A stretch of 64,000 nt of DNA, from assembly GCA_016705125.1 (NCBI GenBank), contig JADIYW010000036.1, positions 124,001 through 188,000 of the forward strand, written 5' to 3'. A program made the translations under genes and the position numbers. Below, piece by piece: positions 1 to 9,065 of this stretch. The DNA is from Bacteroidota bacterium. GTDB taxonomy: Bacteria > Bacteroidota > Bacteroidia > Chitinophagales > JADIYW01. The notes beneath the pieces were generated by a model, which saw only the letters and a list, made by a program, of their open reading frames with translations, had not been told where the DNA came from and made no database searches. The number at the start of each line of letters is the position of its first letter. The first letter of the stretch is position 1.

Positions 1-73
1 AAGGTGGATTTATAGGTTCAAAAATTTCCTTAGTTCTACTAAGCGTATTATAGACAGATAATTGTGATGACAT
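1..73 (-). CDS. cysS: Cysteinyl-tRNA synthetase, N-terminal fragment
   Basis: The minus strand from an ATG at 73 reads about 24 codons off the window edge: a short lead, then LSVYNTLSRTKEIFEPINPP. This matches the opening strand of bacterial cysteinyl-tRNA synthetases, which charge tRNA-Cys in the cytoplasm and have a YNTL..K..F.P start ahead of the CGPTVY motif. The catalytic HIGH and KMSKS motifs lie outside the window, so the call rests on the N-terminus only. The gene faces the same way as the next gene, 85 bp upstream of it. Confidence 0.72.
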   Translation of the reverse strand, partial: MSSQLSVYNTLSRTKEIFEPINPP

Positions 74-157
74 AAGGCAAATATAAGGGTAAAATTTTTG
101 ATTTTTAAAAAAACTATCTGGTTGAATTTTCTTTGATTTAAACTTTTAAAACTAAAA

Positions 158-1288
158 TTAATCCTCCTTTTTCCATTCAAATTCAGAAACCACTGGAAAA
201 TGGTCAGACACAGGGTTTTTTATCACTCTAGTCCTCAAAGGACTTAAGGGAGCTTTATACAATATAAAATCTATTCTCAATGCTGGAATTGGCCCATTAT
301 ACGTTTTGCCAATTCCGAATCCACTAGAAATGAAAGCGTCCTTTAAGCCTTTTGTGCCGACATAATAGCTAAAACTGGAGGGCGTATCATTAAAATCACC
401 ACACAAAATTACAGGCAATTCGGGGTTTGAATTTAAGAATTCATTTAATTCAATTGCCTGATTTGCTCTTCTTTGAAATGCTTTTTTCAATTTAAAAACT
501 ATACCTGAAGCTTTTTTAAGGCTATTCATGTCCTTTTCTTTTTTTACATTATTAATTAGTTCGTAATCATCCGTTTGTAAATAAACAGATTGCAAATGGG
601 TGGTTACAATTCTTATCTTTTTTGATTGATAAAGAATATCGGCATAAACACCACGATAAGGATAGAAATCATATACAGTAGGAAATTTAGATTTTAAAAA
701 GAAGCCATCCTGTTGAATCGGAAATTTCGAAAATATGGCAATTCCCCATTCTTCCGTTTTTCTCAACCTCAACTCAACCGAAAATTTATAGTATTTATAG
801 CCCATTTTCTTGAGCTGTTGTATATTGTTGAAATTTTTGCTTTGGTCAGAATAAAATTCTTGAAAACAAATAATATCAGGATTTTCAGTCTTTAAAGTTT
901 GGTAAATCTTTTCCTTTGACTTTGTATTTTGGTCCCAATTATACAAATCAAAATTTCTTACATTATACGACATAACCTTTAAAGGTTTTTCGAGCGTTGT
1001 TTTTGAGGCAGGAAAAAGGTGAAAGCCAAATAGGTTTTTAGTTTGAGGTAAACCGAATAAAAAAATAATTAGAGGCACGACCAAAAACCACTTTTTACGA
1101 CCAATCCACACCAACAAAAACAAGGCATTTAAAATAATAAAGAATGGAAAAATTAGACCAAACATAGAGATTGGCCAAAATAAATTTGGATTAATATAAG
1201 CAGCCATAATACAACAAGTTGTTATTATGGCGATTATAATTGTAATCGTTCTACTAAAAAATGATATGGCAATTTTAAAAATACCCAC
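158..1288 (-). CDS. Endonuclease/exonuclease/phosphatase family membrane protein
   Basis: 376 residues. The first about 90 are hydrophobic with two or three membrane segments. The rest is an EEP (DNase I-like) domain: VMSYNVRNFD opens it, PDIICFQEF carries the metal-binding Glu, ILCGDFNDTP the catalytic Asp/Asn pair, and VSDHFPVVSEF the closing Asp-His. The active site therefore looks complete. Family members act as nucleases or as phosphodiesterases and phosphatases on lipids or sugars; the substrate cannot be read from sequence. The membrane-anchored form is common in Bacteroidota. It is the last gene of the mutL-rhomboid-rhomboid run (45 bp gap), an arrangement that suggests cotranscription. 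Confidence 0.85.
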   Translation of the reverse strand: MGIFKIAISFFSRTITIIIAIITTCCIMAAYINPNLFWPISMFGLIFPFFIILNALFLLVWIGRKKWFLVVPLIIFLFGLPQTKNLFGFHLFPASKTTLEKPLKVMSYNVRNFDLYNWDQNTKSKEKIYQTLKTENPDIICFQEFYSDQSKNFNNIQQLKKMGYKYYKFSVELRLRKTEEWGIAIFSKFPIQQDGFFLKSKFPTVYDFYPYRGVYADILYQSKKIRIVTTHLQSVYLQTDDYELINNVKKEKDMNSLKKASGIVFKLKKAFQRRANQAIELNEFLNSNPELPVILCGDFNDTPSSFSYYVGTKGLKDAFISSGFGIGKTYNGPIPALRIDFILYKAPLSPLRTRVIKNPVSDHFPVVSEFEWKKED

Positions 1289-1332
1289 TTTACTTAATTG
1301 TTTGGACTAAAAGTACAAAAAAATCCTAAACT

Positions 1333-2238
1333 CTATTTTTTATTACTTGCATTAAAAAGTAAATCTCGTTCAGCTTTTGTCAAACTATCATAGCCTGATT
1401 TGCTTATTTTATCCAAAATCTGATCTATTTTTTCCTGACTTACCGATTCATTCGTTTTTGTTGCTTCCTTTACATTTGTTGCTTTTTTTTCTTTTTGAAC
1501 CACTTTCATTTTTGGTTTTTTCGTAAAAAGTTGCTCGAAAAAATCGGTTGTTGCATAAAATGGCTTCGACAAATCTCTACCTGATTGAAGAGCAATAATA
1601 AATAAAGCGCCAAAAATAAACCCACCAATATGCGCCAAACTTCCACCTAAATTATCCGTATTGATAATGGAGAAAACATTTAAAATAATATAAACAAAAG
1701 CAATCCATCTTAACTTAACTGTTCCAAAAAATAACAAATTAAAACCATAATTCGGCGCCAAAGTGGCTGCAGCTCCTAGTAATGCCATCACACCACCGCT
1801 GGCACCCATAAGTAAAAAAGTGCCCTTTAAGAATATGCCATTAAAAAGTAAATCGCTTAACAAAAAATAAAAAACACCTCCAAATATGCCGCCTAACAAA
1901 AAAATTGGCAATATTTTGGCATCTCCAATCAAATCCTTTAATACACTTCCGAACCAATAAATCCCTAATAAATTAAAAATCAAGTGAAACGGGTCTTTAT
2001 GCAGCCAGATATAGGTAAAAACACTCCATGGTTGTTTGATAAATTGATTTAGTCCAGAAGGCATTTGGAAAAAATTAATTACCAAAGTGCCTAATCCTGT
2101 TTTTAAAACCAAATCTCCTATGAACCAAATCAGTAATTGTAAAACAAATACAACAACTGCAATTACAATGATTTTTGCAATTGAGCCACCATATTTATAA
2201 TAATGTTTTACCTCCTCTTTTAACGACCTTTGTAACAT
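1333..2238 (-). CDS. Rhomboid family intramembrane serine protease (second copy)
   Basis: About 301 residues with six predicted membrane helices. The catalytic Ser sits in LMGASGGVMALLG (GxSG) and the His in SLAHIGGFIFGA, so the Ser-His dyad is intact. WSVFTYIWLHKDPFHLIFNL is the typical L1 loop and helix 2. The soluble C-terminal tail is Lys/Glu-rich. A longer reading frame starts at 2301, but it would overlap the upstream rhomboid gene by 62 bp; the ATG at 2238 falls one base after that gene's TGA and gives a normal N-terminus, so I use it. Rhomboids cleave transmembrane proteins inside the bilayer; the substrate here is unknown. Confidence 0.86.
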   Translation of the reverse strand: MLQRSLKEEVKHYYKYGGSIAKIIVIAVVVFVLQLLIWFIGDLVLKTGLGTLVINFFQMPSGLNQFIKQPWSVFTYIWLHKDPFHLIFNLLGIYWFGSVLKDLIGDAKILPIFLLGGIFGGVFYFLLSDLLFNGIFLKGTFLLMGASGGVMALLGAAATLAPNYGFNLLFFGTVKLRWIAFVYIILNVFSIINTDNLGGSLAHIGGFIFGALFIIALQSGRDLSKPFYATTDFFEQLFTKKPKMKVVQKEKKATNVKEATKTNESVSQEKIDQILDKISKSGYDSLTKAERDLLFNASNKK

Positions 2239-2239
2239 A

Positions 2240-2872
2240 TCAATAAAATCTAGTTCTGTCTTTACTCCATATTTTAATAACAATAAATCCGATAAGCGCA
2301 CCCCCTAAATGGGCAGCATGCCCAACATTGTCTCCTGGAGAGCGACTAACTTCCATATAAATTTCTGCTAAAATTAATAAAGGAATAAAAACTTTTGCCT
2401 TTAATGGAACGATGAAATAAATCAATAATTCAGTATTTGGAAATAACATTGCGAACGCTACCATTATACCATAAACAGCTCCTGAAGCACCAATGGAAAA
2501 AGAAATATTAACATCAGTATTAAAATTTATAATCCCTTGCAATTGCAGGAAATCCAAAAAAACATTTAATAAAACAGCACCCAGTCCTGTAGCGAAATAT
2601 AGAATAGCAAACCTTTTAGGACCTAAAACATTCTCCAAAACACGCCCAAACATATACAAAGTAAACATATTGAAAAATATATGCATTAGGTTAGCATGCG
2701 TAAACAGGTGGGTTACTAATTGATAGGGATGAAATCGCTCATCAAATATTGAATATAATCCTAAAATGGGTAATAATCCTCCATTTAAGGAAGTAGCCAA
2801 AAACACAACCGCATTTAAAATAATTAAATTTTTTGTAACATCTGGTAATTTCTCGTATCTCAACATGTTCAT
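2240..2872 (-). CDS. Rhomboid family intramembrane serine protease (first copy)
   Basis: 210 residues and six membrane helices, a minimal GlpG-like core without a long tail. The catalytic Ser is in SIGASGAVYGIM and the His in HAAHLGGALIGF; THLFTHANLMHIFFNM is the conserved helix-2 motif. The start codon follows directly on the mutL stop (TAA then ATG), and the gene ends next to the start of the second rhomboid, so the three are almost certainly translated from one mRNA. The two rhomboids differ in length and tail, which suggests an old duplication with divided roles rather than redundancy. Confidence 0.88.
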   Translation of the reverse strand: MNMLRYEKLPDVTKNLIILNAVVFLATSLNGGLLPILGLYSIFDERFHPYQLVTHLFTHANLMHIFFNMFTLYMFGRVLENVLGPKRFAILYFATGLGAVLLNVFLDFLQLQGIINFNTDVNISFSIGASGAVYGIMVAFAMLFPNTELLIYFIVPLKAKVFIPLLILAEIYMEVSRSPGDNVGHAAHLGGALIGFIVIKIWSKDRTRFY

Positions 2873-4696
2873 TTATTTAAAAAAACCTTTTGACAGTTCT
2901 TCTAGTGTTAAAGTTATAAAAGTTTTATCTCCATTTGGCGCAAAATTAGGCTGTTCGCAAGCAAAAAGTTGATCAATCAACATGGTCATTTCTTTTTTAT
3001 CCAATACCTTCCCTTGCCTAATCGCGCTTTGTATAGCCATAGAGCGAGCCACAAGGTCGCGTCGTTCAATTTTTTCTATTACACTTTCCAATTTGTATTG
3101 TTCCAATAGCCCTTCAATCAATTCCTTTTCGTTTCCGCCTACCAAATCAGTTGGCAATCCATGTACAACAAAAGAATGTTGACCAAAGTTCTGTATATCA
3201 AACCCAAGTGCTTTTAAATCTTCCAAAATATCTCTCAAAATCTCCGCATCAGGTGGTGAAACATCCATTGTTACTGGAAACAAAGATTGTTGGCAGGCCG
3301 AAGGTCCTTTGTGTAGTGCGTCTAAATATTTTTCAAAAAGTATGCGTTGGTGCGCTCTATTTTGATCAATAAGCAAAACGCCAGATTTAATTTGAGTAAG
3401 AATATATTTTTGGTGAATTTGAACCAATGATCGTTCCTCCCCCTCTAAAACCACACCTTCAGTTGGCAAAATTACTTTTTCCTCAAATGAGGCTTTACTT
3501 TGAAAAGTCATTATTTTTTGCTCAGTATCATCATCCAAATTAAAGATACTTTGCCAATTCTTTTCGGGTTTTTCTGAAGAAAATCGATTATCGAAAGCAG
3601 GAATTACTCGTTCCCTATTTTCAATATTTCCATGCGAATGCTCGTTGGTAAACGCTTTGATATCGATTAATTGTCTTTCGTGGTCAAAATCCAAAGTAGG
3701 CGTTATTGAATATTGAGCCAAGCCATGCTTTGTGGCCGCTTGCAACATGAGGTAAACCCCTCTTTCGTCTTCAAACTTCACTTCCTGCTTGGTAGGATGC
3801 ACATTTATATCCACTTTTGAAGGGTCTATATCAATAAATAGAATATAAAAAGGAAAGCTCTTATCTGAGATTAAGCCATCAAACGAACGAGCTACGGCAT
3901 GGTGCAAGAAATTATTTTTTATAAATCGATTGTTTACAAAAAAGAATTGTTCGCCCCTCGTTTTTTTTGCAATATCAGGCTTACCCAAAAAACCACGAAT
4001 ACTTAAGTACTCTGTATTTTCCTCGATTGGCACTAATTTTTCATTGTATTGCTTTCCAAATAACCCAACGATTCGCTGTCGAAGATTGCCTCCTTTGAGG
4101 TGATAAATTTCAATTCCATTATTGTGCAATGAAAAGAAAATATGCGGCTGAGCAATTGCAATTCGTATAAATTCATCCAAAATATGACGCATCTCGACAG
4201 CATTAGATTTAAGGAAATTCCGTCTTGCAGGAACATTATAGAAAAGATTTTTTACAAAAATAGTTGAGCCAGTTGGGTGCTGACAAGGCTCTTGTGCAAT
4301 AAGTTTTGAACCCTCTATTTTTATACACGTACCCAATTGATTATCAACTATTTTGGTGCGCAATTCTATCTGAGCTACTGCGGCTATAGATGCCATTGCT
4401 TCACCTCTAAATCCCATGGTAAACAAAGCAAACAAATCTTCAATAGAATTAATTTTTGAGGTAGCATGCCTTTCAAAGCACATTCGAGCATCCATTTCCG
4501 ACATGCCTTTTCCGTCATCCACAACTTGTACAAGCGTTCGACCAGCATCTTTAATAATAAGCTGAATATTTGTTGCGCCCGCATCGATGCTATTTTCAAG
4601 CAATTCTTTAACCAAAGATGCAGGCCTTTGAATAACTTCTCCAGCAGCAATCTGATTGGCTAAGGAATCTGGTAGTAATTTAATTATATTATTCAT
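2873..4696 (-). CDS. mutL: DNA mismatch repair protein MutL
   Basis: 607 residues. The N-terminal GHKL ATPase is clear: NSIDAGATNI (motif I), VVDDGKGM (motif II) and TMGFRGEAMAS (motif III), followed by the S5-like domain with VDINVHPTKQEVKFED. The C-terminal dimerisation domain carries LIDQNRAHQRILFE where endonuclease-type MutL proteins have DQHA-x2-E-x4-E: the His, Ala and first Glu are replaced. MutL couples mismatch recognition by MutS to strand excision. It heads an operon with two rhomboid genes and is probably read from the -7 box at 4714-4721. Confidence 0.96.
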   Translation of the reverse strand: MNNIIKLLPDSLANQIAAGEVIQRPASLVKELLENSIDAGATNIQLIIKDAGRTLVQVVDDGKGMSEMDARMCFERHATSKINSIEDLFALFTMGFRGEAMASIAAVAQIELRTKIVDNQLGTCIKIEGSKLIAQEPCQHPTGSTIFVKNLFYNVPARRNFLKSNAVEMRHILDEFIRIAIAQPHIFFSLHNNGIEIYHLKGGNLRQRIVGLFGKQYNEKLVPIEENTEYLSIRGFLGKPDIAKKTRGEQFFFVNNRFIKNNFLHHAVARSFDGLISDKSFPFYILFIDIDPSKVDINVHPTKQEVKFEDERGVYLMLQAATKHGLAQYSITPTLDFDHERQLIDIKAFTNEHSHGNIENRERVIPAFDNRFSSEKPEKNWQSIFNLDDDTEQKIMTFQSKASFEEKVILPTEGVVLEGEERSLVQIHQKYILTQIKSGVLLIDQNRAHQRILFEKYLDALHKGPSACQQSLFPVTMDVSPPDAEILRDILEDLKALGFDIQNFGQHSFVVHGLPTDLVGGNEKELIEGLLEQYKLESVIEKIERRDLVARSMAIQSAIRQGKVLDKKEMTMLIDQLFACEQPNFAPNGDKTFITLTLEELSKGFFK

Positions 4697-4713
4697 TTGT
4701 TAGTTGGGATGCC

Positions 4714-4721
4714 AAAAATAG
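4714..4721 (-). promoter_or_regulatory. Probable -7 box of mutL operon
   Basis: The minus strand reads TATTTTTG, an exact match to the Bacteroidota housekeeping -7 element TAnnTTTG, 18 bases upstream of the mutL ATG. A TTG lies about 24 bases further up, a little farther than usual for the -33 element. Assignment is by consensus and position only. Confidence 0.5.
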
Positions 4722-4794
4722 CACTATCCTTTTAAATAATGCACCAAAATAGCATTTTAAGCTAATTGAATATAAAATGACTTCTTTTTTTTAA

Positions 4795-4822
4795 TTGTTT
4801 ATAATAAAATTAAATACTTTTA
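4795..4822 (+). promoter_or_regulatory. Possible housekeeping promoter of the GH3 fusion gene
   Basis: TTG at 4795-4797 and TACTTTTA at 4815-4822 are 17 bases apart. The -7 differs from TAnnTTTG only in the last base. The site precedes the ATG at 4867 by 44 bases and lies in the 170-bp divergent gap with mutL. A second, sigma-54-like element lies closer to the gene. Confidence 0.35.
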
Positions 4823-4839
4823 ACCTCTTTTTAAATTAA

Positions 4840-4855
4840 TGGCATATTAGTTGAA
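4840..4855 (+). promoter_or_regulatory. Sigma-54-like element TGGCATA-N4-TTGAA (copy 1)
   Basis: TGGCATATTAGTTGAA keeps the spacing of sigma-54 -24/-12 promoters (TGGCACG-N4-TTGC) but ends in TTGAA. Near-identical copies lie before ompH (38,234) and htpG (45,886). Here it ends only 11 bases before the ATG, so a transcript started from it would have almost no leader. Confidence 0.45.
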
Positions 4856-4866
4856 AGCATTATAAT

Positions 4867-7830
4867 ATGAAATCTTGGTTTTTTGGCATATTAATACTCT
4901 TATTCCCTGGCTTATTGCAAAATGAGCCAAAAGAAGATAATAAAATTGCGCCTTTTGCACATATCGACCCTCCTTATATAAATATTGAAGATCCTTGGAT
5001 TGATTCGTTGCTAGATACCATGAGTTTGGAAGAAAAGCTTGGTCAATTAATGATGATTGCTGCTTATTCAAATAAAGACGAAACCCACTATAAGCAAATA
5101 GAAGGATATATAAAAAAATATAAAATTGGCGGTCTGATATTTATGCAAGGAACACCCGACAAGCAAATTGAATTATTGAATCGATACCAAGCGGCTTCAA
5201 AAGTGCCTTTAATGGTAGGATTTGATGGAGAATGGGGTTTGTCTATGCGGTTAAAAAACACCACCACTTTTCCACGGCAACTTATGCTAGGCGCAATAAA
5301 AGACGATTCAGTAATTTACCAAATGGGTTATGAGTTTGGCAAACAAATGAAACGAGTTGGTATCAATATCAATTTTGCACCAGATATAGATGTAAACAAT
5401 AATGCAAACAACCCTGTAATCAATGATCGATCATTTGGTGAGAATAAATACAATGTAGCCCGTAAAGGCTTATTGTATATGAGAGGCTTACAAGATGCGG
5501 GCGTAATGGCTTGTGGCAAACATTTCCCTGGGCATGGAGATACCGAAGTAGATTCGCACAAAGATTTACCACAACTCAATCATTCAAGAGCGCGCCTAGA
5601 TTCGGTAGAGCTTTATCCATTTAGAGCGTTGATTCCACATGGAATAGGCAGTATAATGGTAGCGCACTTAAATATTCCTAGTTTGGACTCCACTCCAAAT
5701 CTTCCATCTACACTTTCCAAGAAAATAGTTACTAGCTTATTGAGGGAAGAATTAAAATTTGAGGGTTTAATTTTTACAGATGCCATGAATATGGGCGGAA
5801 TTACAAAATTTTATAAACCAGGACAAGGCGAATTAGCGGCGCTAAAGGCAGGAAATGACATATTGCTTTTTCCTGAAAATGTCGATTCTGCAGTTCAAGT
5901 GGTTGTAAGAGCTGTAAAAAATGGAGAAATATCTGAAAAAATCATAAATGAAAAAGTCAGAAAAGTATTGAAATCAAAAGTATGGATGAATTTAAAAACA
6001 TATAAACCAATTACTCAATACAAATTAGATGAAGACATAAACAATAGCTGGTCAAGTTATTTAAAGGAAAAAATAATCAGTTCTGCTATTACCTTGGTGA
6101 AAGACAATGAAAAAATGGTGCCTGTGGGCAATTTGGCTAAAGAAAAAATTGCATGTATAACGATTGGAAAAACAAGTGAAACGGCATTTACAAAGATGTT
6201 GGATAAGTATGGAAAAGTAGATCAATACTTTATTTCAAAAGATGCCGCACGAAAGGATTTTGATTTTATGGCTACAAACACCATAAACAATTCGTATATA
6301 ATTGTAAATGTGCAGGATATGAGTGCTTTTTCGTCCAAAAACTTTGGACTAACCAATGAAAGCATATTTTTTATTGAAAAAATATCAAAAAACAAGAAGG
6401 TATTATTGGTTTTGTTTGGAACACCTTATTCTTTGGTAAAATTTCCAACACCTAAAAATATTATCATAGCCTATAACGAAGATGATATTACCCAATCGAT
6501 GACAGCACAAATCATCTTTGGCGGGCGAGCAGCCAAAGGGCGATTGCCAGTTTCGGCAGGAAACAATGTATATGGTGATGGCTTAAACTCGCTGTTATCA
6601 CAACGATTGCGCTATGGTAGCTCATGGGAATTAGGCGTTGACCCAGCCGATTTAAAAGGGATAGATTCTATTGCCAAAAATGCGATTTCGATAGGCGCCA
6701 CTCCAGGCTGTCAGGTATTAGCAGCTAAAGATGGATTAGTTTTTTATGAAAAATCGTTTGGAAAGCATACTTATGAAAATGATGGTCGATTGGTTCAAAA
6801 TAGTGATATTTACGACATAGCATCATTGACAAAAGTAACAGCTACATTGCCATTAGTAATGAAATTGGTAGAAGATTCAATTGTTGATTTAGATAAAACC
6901 ATTGGCAATTATATAAAAATGCCAGACACCACCGATAAAAAAAGATTAGTTTTAAGGGAAGTTTTGGCTCACCAATCGGGCTTGGTTGCATGGATTCCAT
7001 TTTACAAACGATATACTGATAAAAATGACAAACCAGATCCCTTTTATTTCCAATTTAGTAAAGACAATACCTATGATATAAGAATTTGTGATGGTGTTTA
7101 CCAATGTTATAGCATAGAAGATTCGATTTGGAATGCTATATATAAAAGTGAGTTGGGTAATAAAACCTATAAATACAGCGATTTGGGTTTCTTTTTTATG
7201 AAAAAAATGGTAGAACAGCAATTAAAATCACCGATTGAAACCAACGACCAGCGATATTTTTATAATTCATTGGGAATGAATAAAACGATGTATCGACCGC
7301 GAGAGAAAGGTATTAGTTTGTCAACTATACCGCCAAGCGAGATAGATAATTATTTTAGAAACCGAAAAATACATGGCGACGTGCACGATCCGGGCGCAGC
7401 CATGTTAGGCGGAGTAGGCGGTCATGCAGGATTATTTTCTAATGCAAATGATTTGGCAAAATATTTTCAAATGCTTTTGAACCAAGGCACATTTGGTGGG
7501 TTACGCTTTCTAAAATCGGCTACAATCGCCGAATTTACAAGAAAACAGTATAGCGGAAGTAGGAGAGGTTTAGGATTTGACAAGCCAGAAATGGAGAAAG
7601 ACAATGGCCCTACTTGTAAAAGTGCCTCAGCTGCCTCATTCGGGCACACAGGTTTTACGGGCACTATTGCATGGGCTGATCCTGTTTATAATATGTTATA
7701 CGTATTTTTAAGCAATAGAACCTTTCCGAGCCAAGACAATAAACTACTGGTAAATAAAGACGTTAGACCTAAAATACAGCAAGAAATATACAATGCTATA
7801 TTAAAAGCACCAAAGAAGATGAATCCATAA
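4867..7830 (+). CDS. Glycoside hydrolase family 3 / beta-lactamase-fold fusion protein
   Basis: 987 residues with an N-terminal hydrophobic signal or anchor. Residues about 40-370 form a GH3 (NagZ-type) barrel: GKHFPGHGDTEVDSH near 217-231 is the NagZ catalytic loop with the Asp-His pair, and FTDAMNMGG near 302-310 carries the nucleophile Asp. A GH3 C-terminal domain follows. Residues about 600-975 form a serine beta-lactamase/PBP-like domain with SLTK near 652 (SxxK), a YSD in place of the YxN motif, and HTGFTG as the KTG-box equivalent. The fusion, known in Bacteroidota, probably removes beta-N-acetylglucosamine residues from peptidoglycan or related glycans in the periplasm; the role of the second domain (esterase, amidase or peptidase) is open. 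Confidence 0.88.
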   Translation: MKSWFFGILILLFPGLLQNEPKEDNKIAPFAHIDPPYINIEDPWIDSLLDTMSLEEKLGQLMMIAAYSNKDETHYKQIEGYIKKYKIGGLIFMQGTPDKQIELLNRYQAASKVPLMVGFDGEWGLSMRLKNTTTFPRQLMLGAIKDDSVIYQMGYEFGKQMKRVGININFAPDIDVNNNANNPVINDRSFGENKYNVARKGLLYMRGLQDAGVMACGKHFPGHGDTEVDSHKDLPQLNHSRARLDSVELYPFRALIPHGIGSIMVAHLNIPSLDSTPNLPSTLSKKIVTSLLREELKFEGLIFTDAMNMGGITKFYKPGQGELAALKAGNDILLFPENVDSAVQVVVRAVKNGEISEKIINEKVRKVLKSKVWMNLKTYKPITQYKLDEDINNSWSSYLKEKIISSAITLVKDNEKMVPVGNLAKEKIACITIGKTSETAFTKMLDKYGKVDQYFISKDAARKDFDFMATNTINNSYIIVNVQDMSAFSSKNFGLTNESIFFIEKISKNKKVLLVLFGTPYSLVKFPTPKNIIIAYNEDDITQSMTAQIIFGGRAAKGRLPVSAGNNVYGDGLNSLLSQRLRYGSSWELGVDPADLKGIDSIAKNAISIGATPGCQVLAAKDGLVFYEKSFGKHTYENDGRLVQNSDIYDIASLTKVTATLPLVMKLVEDSIVDLDKTIGNYIKMPDTTDKKRLVLREVLAHQSGLVAWIPFYKRYTDKNDKPDPFYFQFSKDNTYDIRICDGVYQCYSIEDSIWNAIYKSELGNKTYKYSDLGFFFMKKMVEQQLKSPIETNDQRYFYNSLGMNKTMYRPREKGISLSTIPPSEIDNYFRNRKIHGDVHDPGAAMLGGVGGHAGLFSNANDLAKYFQMLLNQGTFGGLRFLKSATIAEFTRKQYSGSRRGLGFDKPEMEKDNGPTCKSASAASFGHTGFTGTIAWADPVYNMLYVFLSNRTFPSQDNKLLVNKDVRPKIQQEIYNAILKAPKKMNP

Positions 7831-7834
7831 TCAA

Positions 7835-7865
7835 AAAAGGCGCAACTATTTAAATTGCGCCTTTT
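7835..7865 (+). terminator. Rho-independent terminator after the GH3 fusion gene
   Basis: Perfect inverted repeat: AAAAGGCGCAA (7835-7845), a nine-base loop, then TTGCGCCTTTT (7855-7865). It begins five bases after the stop codon. A and T runs on both sides make it usable in either direction, so it may also end the minus-strand gene fragment that follows. Confidence 0.85.
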
Positions 7866-7882
7866 AAATTTAATCATCTAAA

Positions 7883-8549
7883 CTACAAATACCCAATTAC
7901 TGCTTCCCTATAAATAGCCAAAGTGGCGTTATTTATCCACTGAACTTGGGTAATGCGCCCTTCCAAATCATATAAATAATTGATAGTATAGTTGGTTGTT
8001 TTTTGAGAAACACCTCCTCGCTTTTCTTCTATTGAAATGCTATTTATTAAATAGTTTTGCTTTTTGCCAGTAAGGCTCAACCTATCATCCACCACCAAAA
8101 AAGGCAGTGTTTCCTGCACCCTAAAAGGAATACACAATATCAAATTATTGATGCCATTTACATTCACCATGCTTGTATCGGGTGAATTATTTTGATAGCC
8201 TAATGAGTAAGTTGTACAAGAGTCATTAATCACATTATTTGAATGTGAGGCATTTAAAAAATAAGAAAACGAAGTTAATTTATTTATTTCATAATTAAAA
8301 TCTGAAATTGAGTCATTATTTGAACTTGAAATTTTAGTTATTTTCGTCAATTTATCATTTGAATAACTAAAATTATTTATGTCTTCATTTAAATAAACCA
8401 TCCAAAGGAAGGAACGTTAAAACCATATTTTAATATTGATTGCTTAATCTTATTTGAGTTATCTAGTACTAATATTTGGTCTTCTCCATTATTATTAATA
8501 TTATCATCTAGTCCCATGTTTTTCTCTAATTCAAATTTTACACCTTGAT
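7883..8549 (-). pseudogene. C-terminal fragment of an unassigned protein, truncated and frameshifted
   Basis: On the minus strand coding sequence enters at about 8549 with no start (GVKFELEKN...), runs to a TAA at about 8395, and continues in another frame as a 172-residue stretch beginning MVYLNEDINNFSYSND and ending YREAVIGYL. The text is rich in Asn, Ser and Tyr with YDLEGRI near the end, like secreted Bacteroidota proteins with YD-like or DUF4595-like repeats, but I do not recognise the family. It lacks an N-terminus because bshA sequence in the opposite orientation begins at the same point. There is one frameshift near 8395-8405. Confidence 0.55.
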
Positions 8550-9053
8550 ATTCAAGATGTGATGGAAATATTCAGTTTAATCAGACAAGAAATTCCTGCT
8601 AAATTGTTGATGATTGGGGATGGACCTGAAAGGCAGGCTGCCGAATTGCAAAGCAGGAGTTTGGGAATGGACGCCGATGTACGATTTTTAGGAAAACAAG
8701 AGGCAATTGAAGAATTATTAGCTGTTTCCGATTTGTTTATTATGCCCTCGGAGAGTGAAAGTTTTGGTTTGGCAGCATTAGAAGCTATGGCTTGTGAAGT
8801 TCCAGTAATTTCATCAGATGCAGGAGGTATTCCGGAGGTAAATATCGACGGCAAAACTGGCTTTGTATTGCCAATTAAAGACGTAAAAGGCATGGCAGAA
8901 AAGGCTATTTTGTTGCTTAAGGACGAAGGAATGCTTTCGGATTTTAGAGAAAATGCCTACCAACAGGCTCGCAAATTTTCTCTTGAAAAAATATTGCCCC
9001 ATTATGAAGAATTTTATAAAAAAGTATTAAAAAACTGTATTGATTGTAATTAA
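8550..9053 (+). pseudogene. bshA: BshA, C-terminal half only (N-acetyl-alpha-D-glucosaminyl L-malate synthase)
   Basis: About 167 codons of a GT4 glycosyltransferase: IQDVMEIF, LLMIGDGPER (nucleotide-sugar loop), RFLGKQEAIEELL and FIMPSESESFGLAALEAMAC (the GT4 E-x7-E motif). The wording matches BshA, which joins GlcNAc to L-malate in bacillithiol synthesis and is normally about 375 residues. The first about 210 residues are missing: in frame there is a TGA just before the homologous part starts at about 8550, where the sequence changes to an unrelated minus-strand gene. The internal GTG at 8559 is an artefact of truncation. The piece looks richer in GC than its neighbours. It abuts the CDF transporter gene. 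Confidence 0.8.
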
Positions 9054-9065
9054 ATTACAAAAAAA

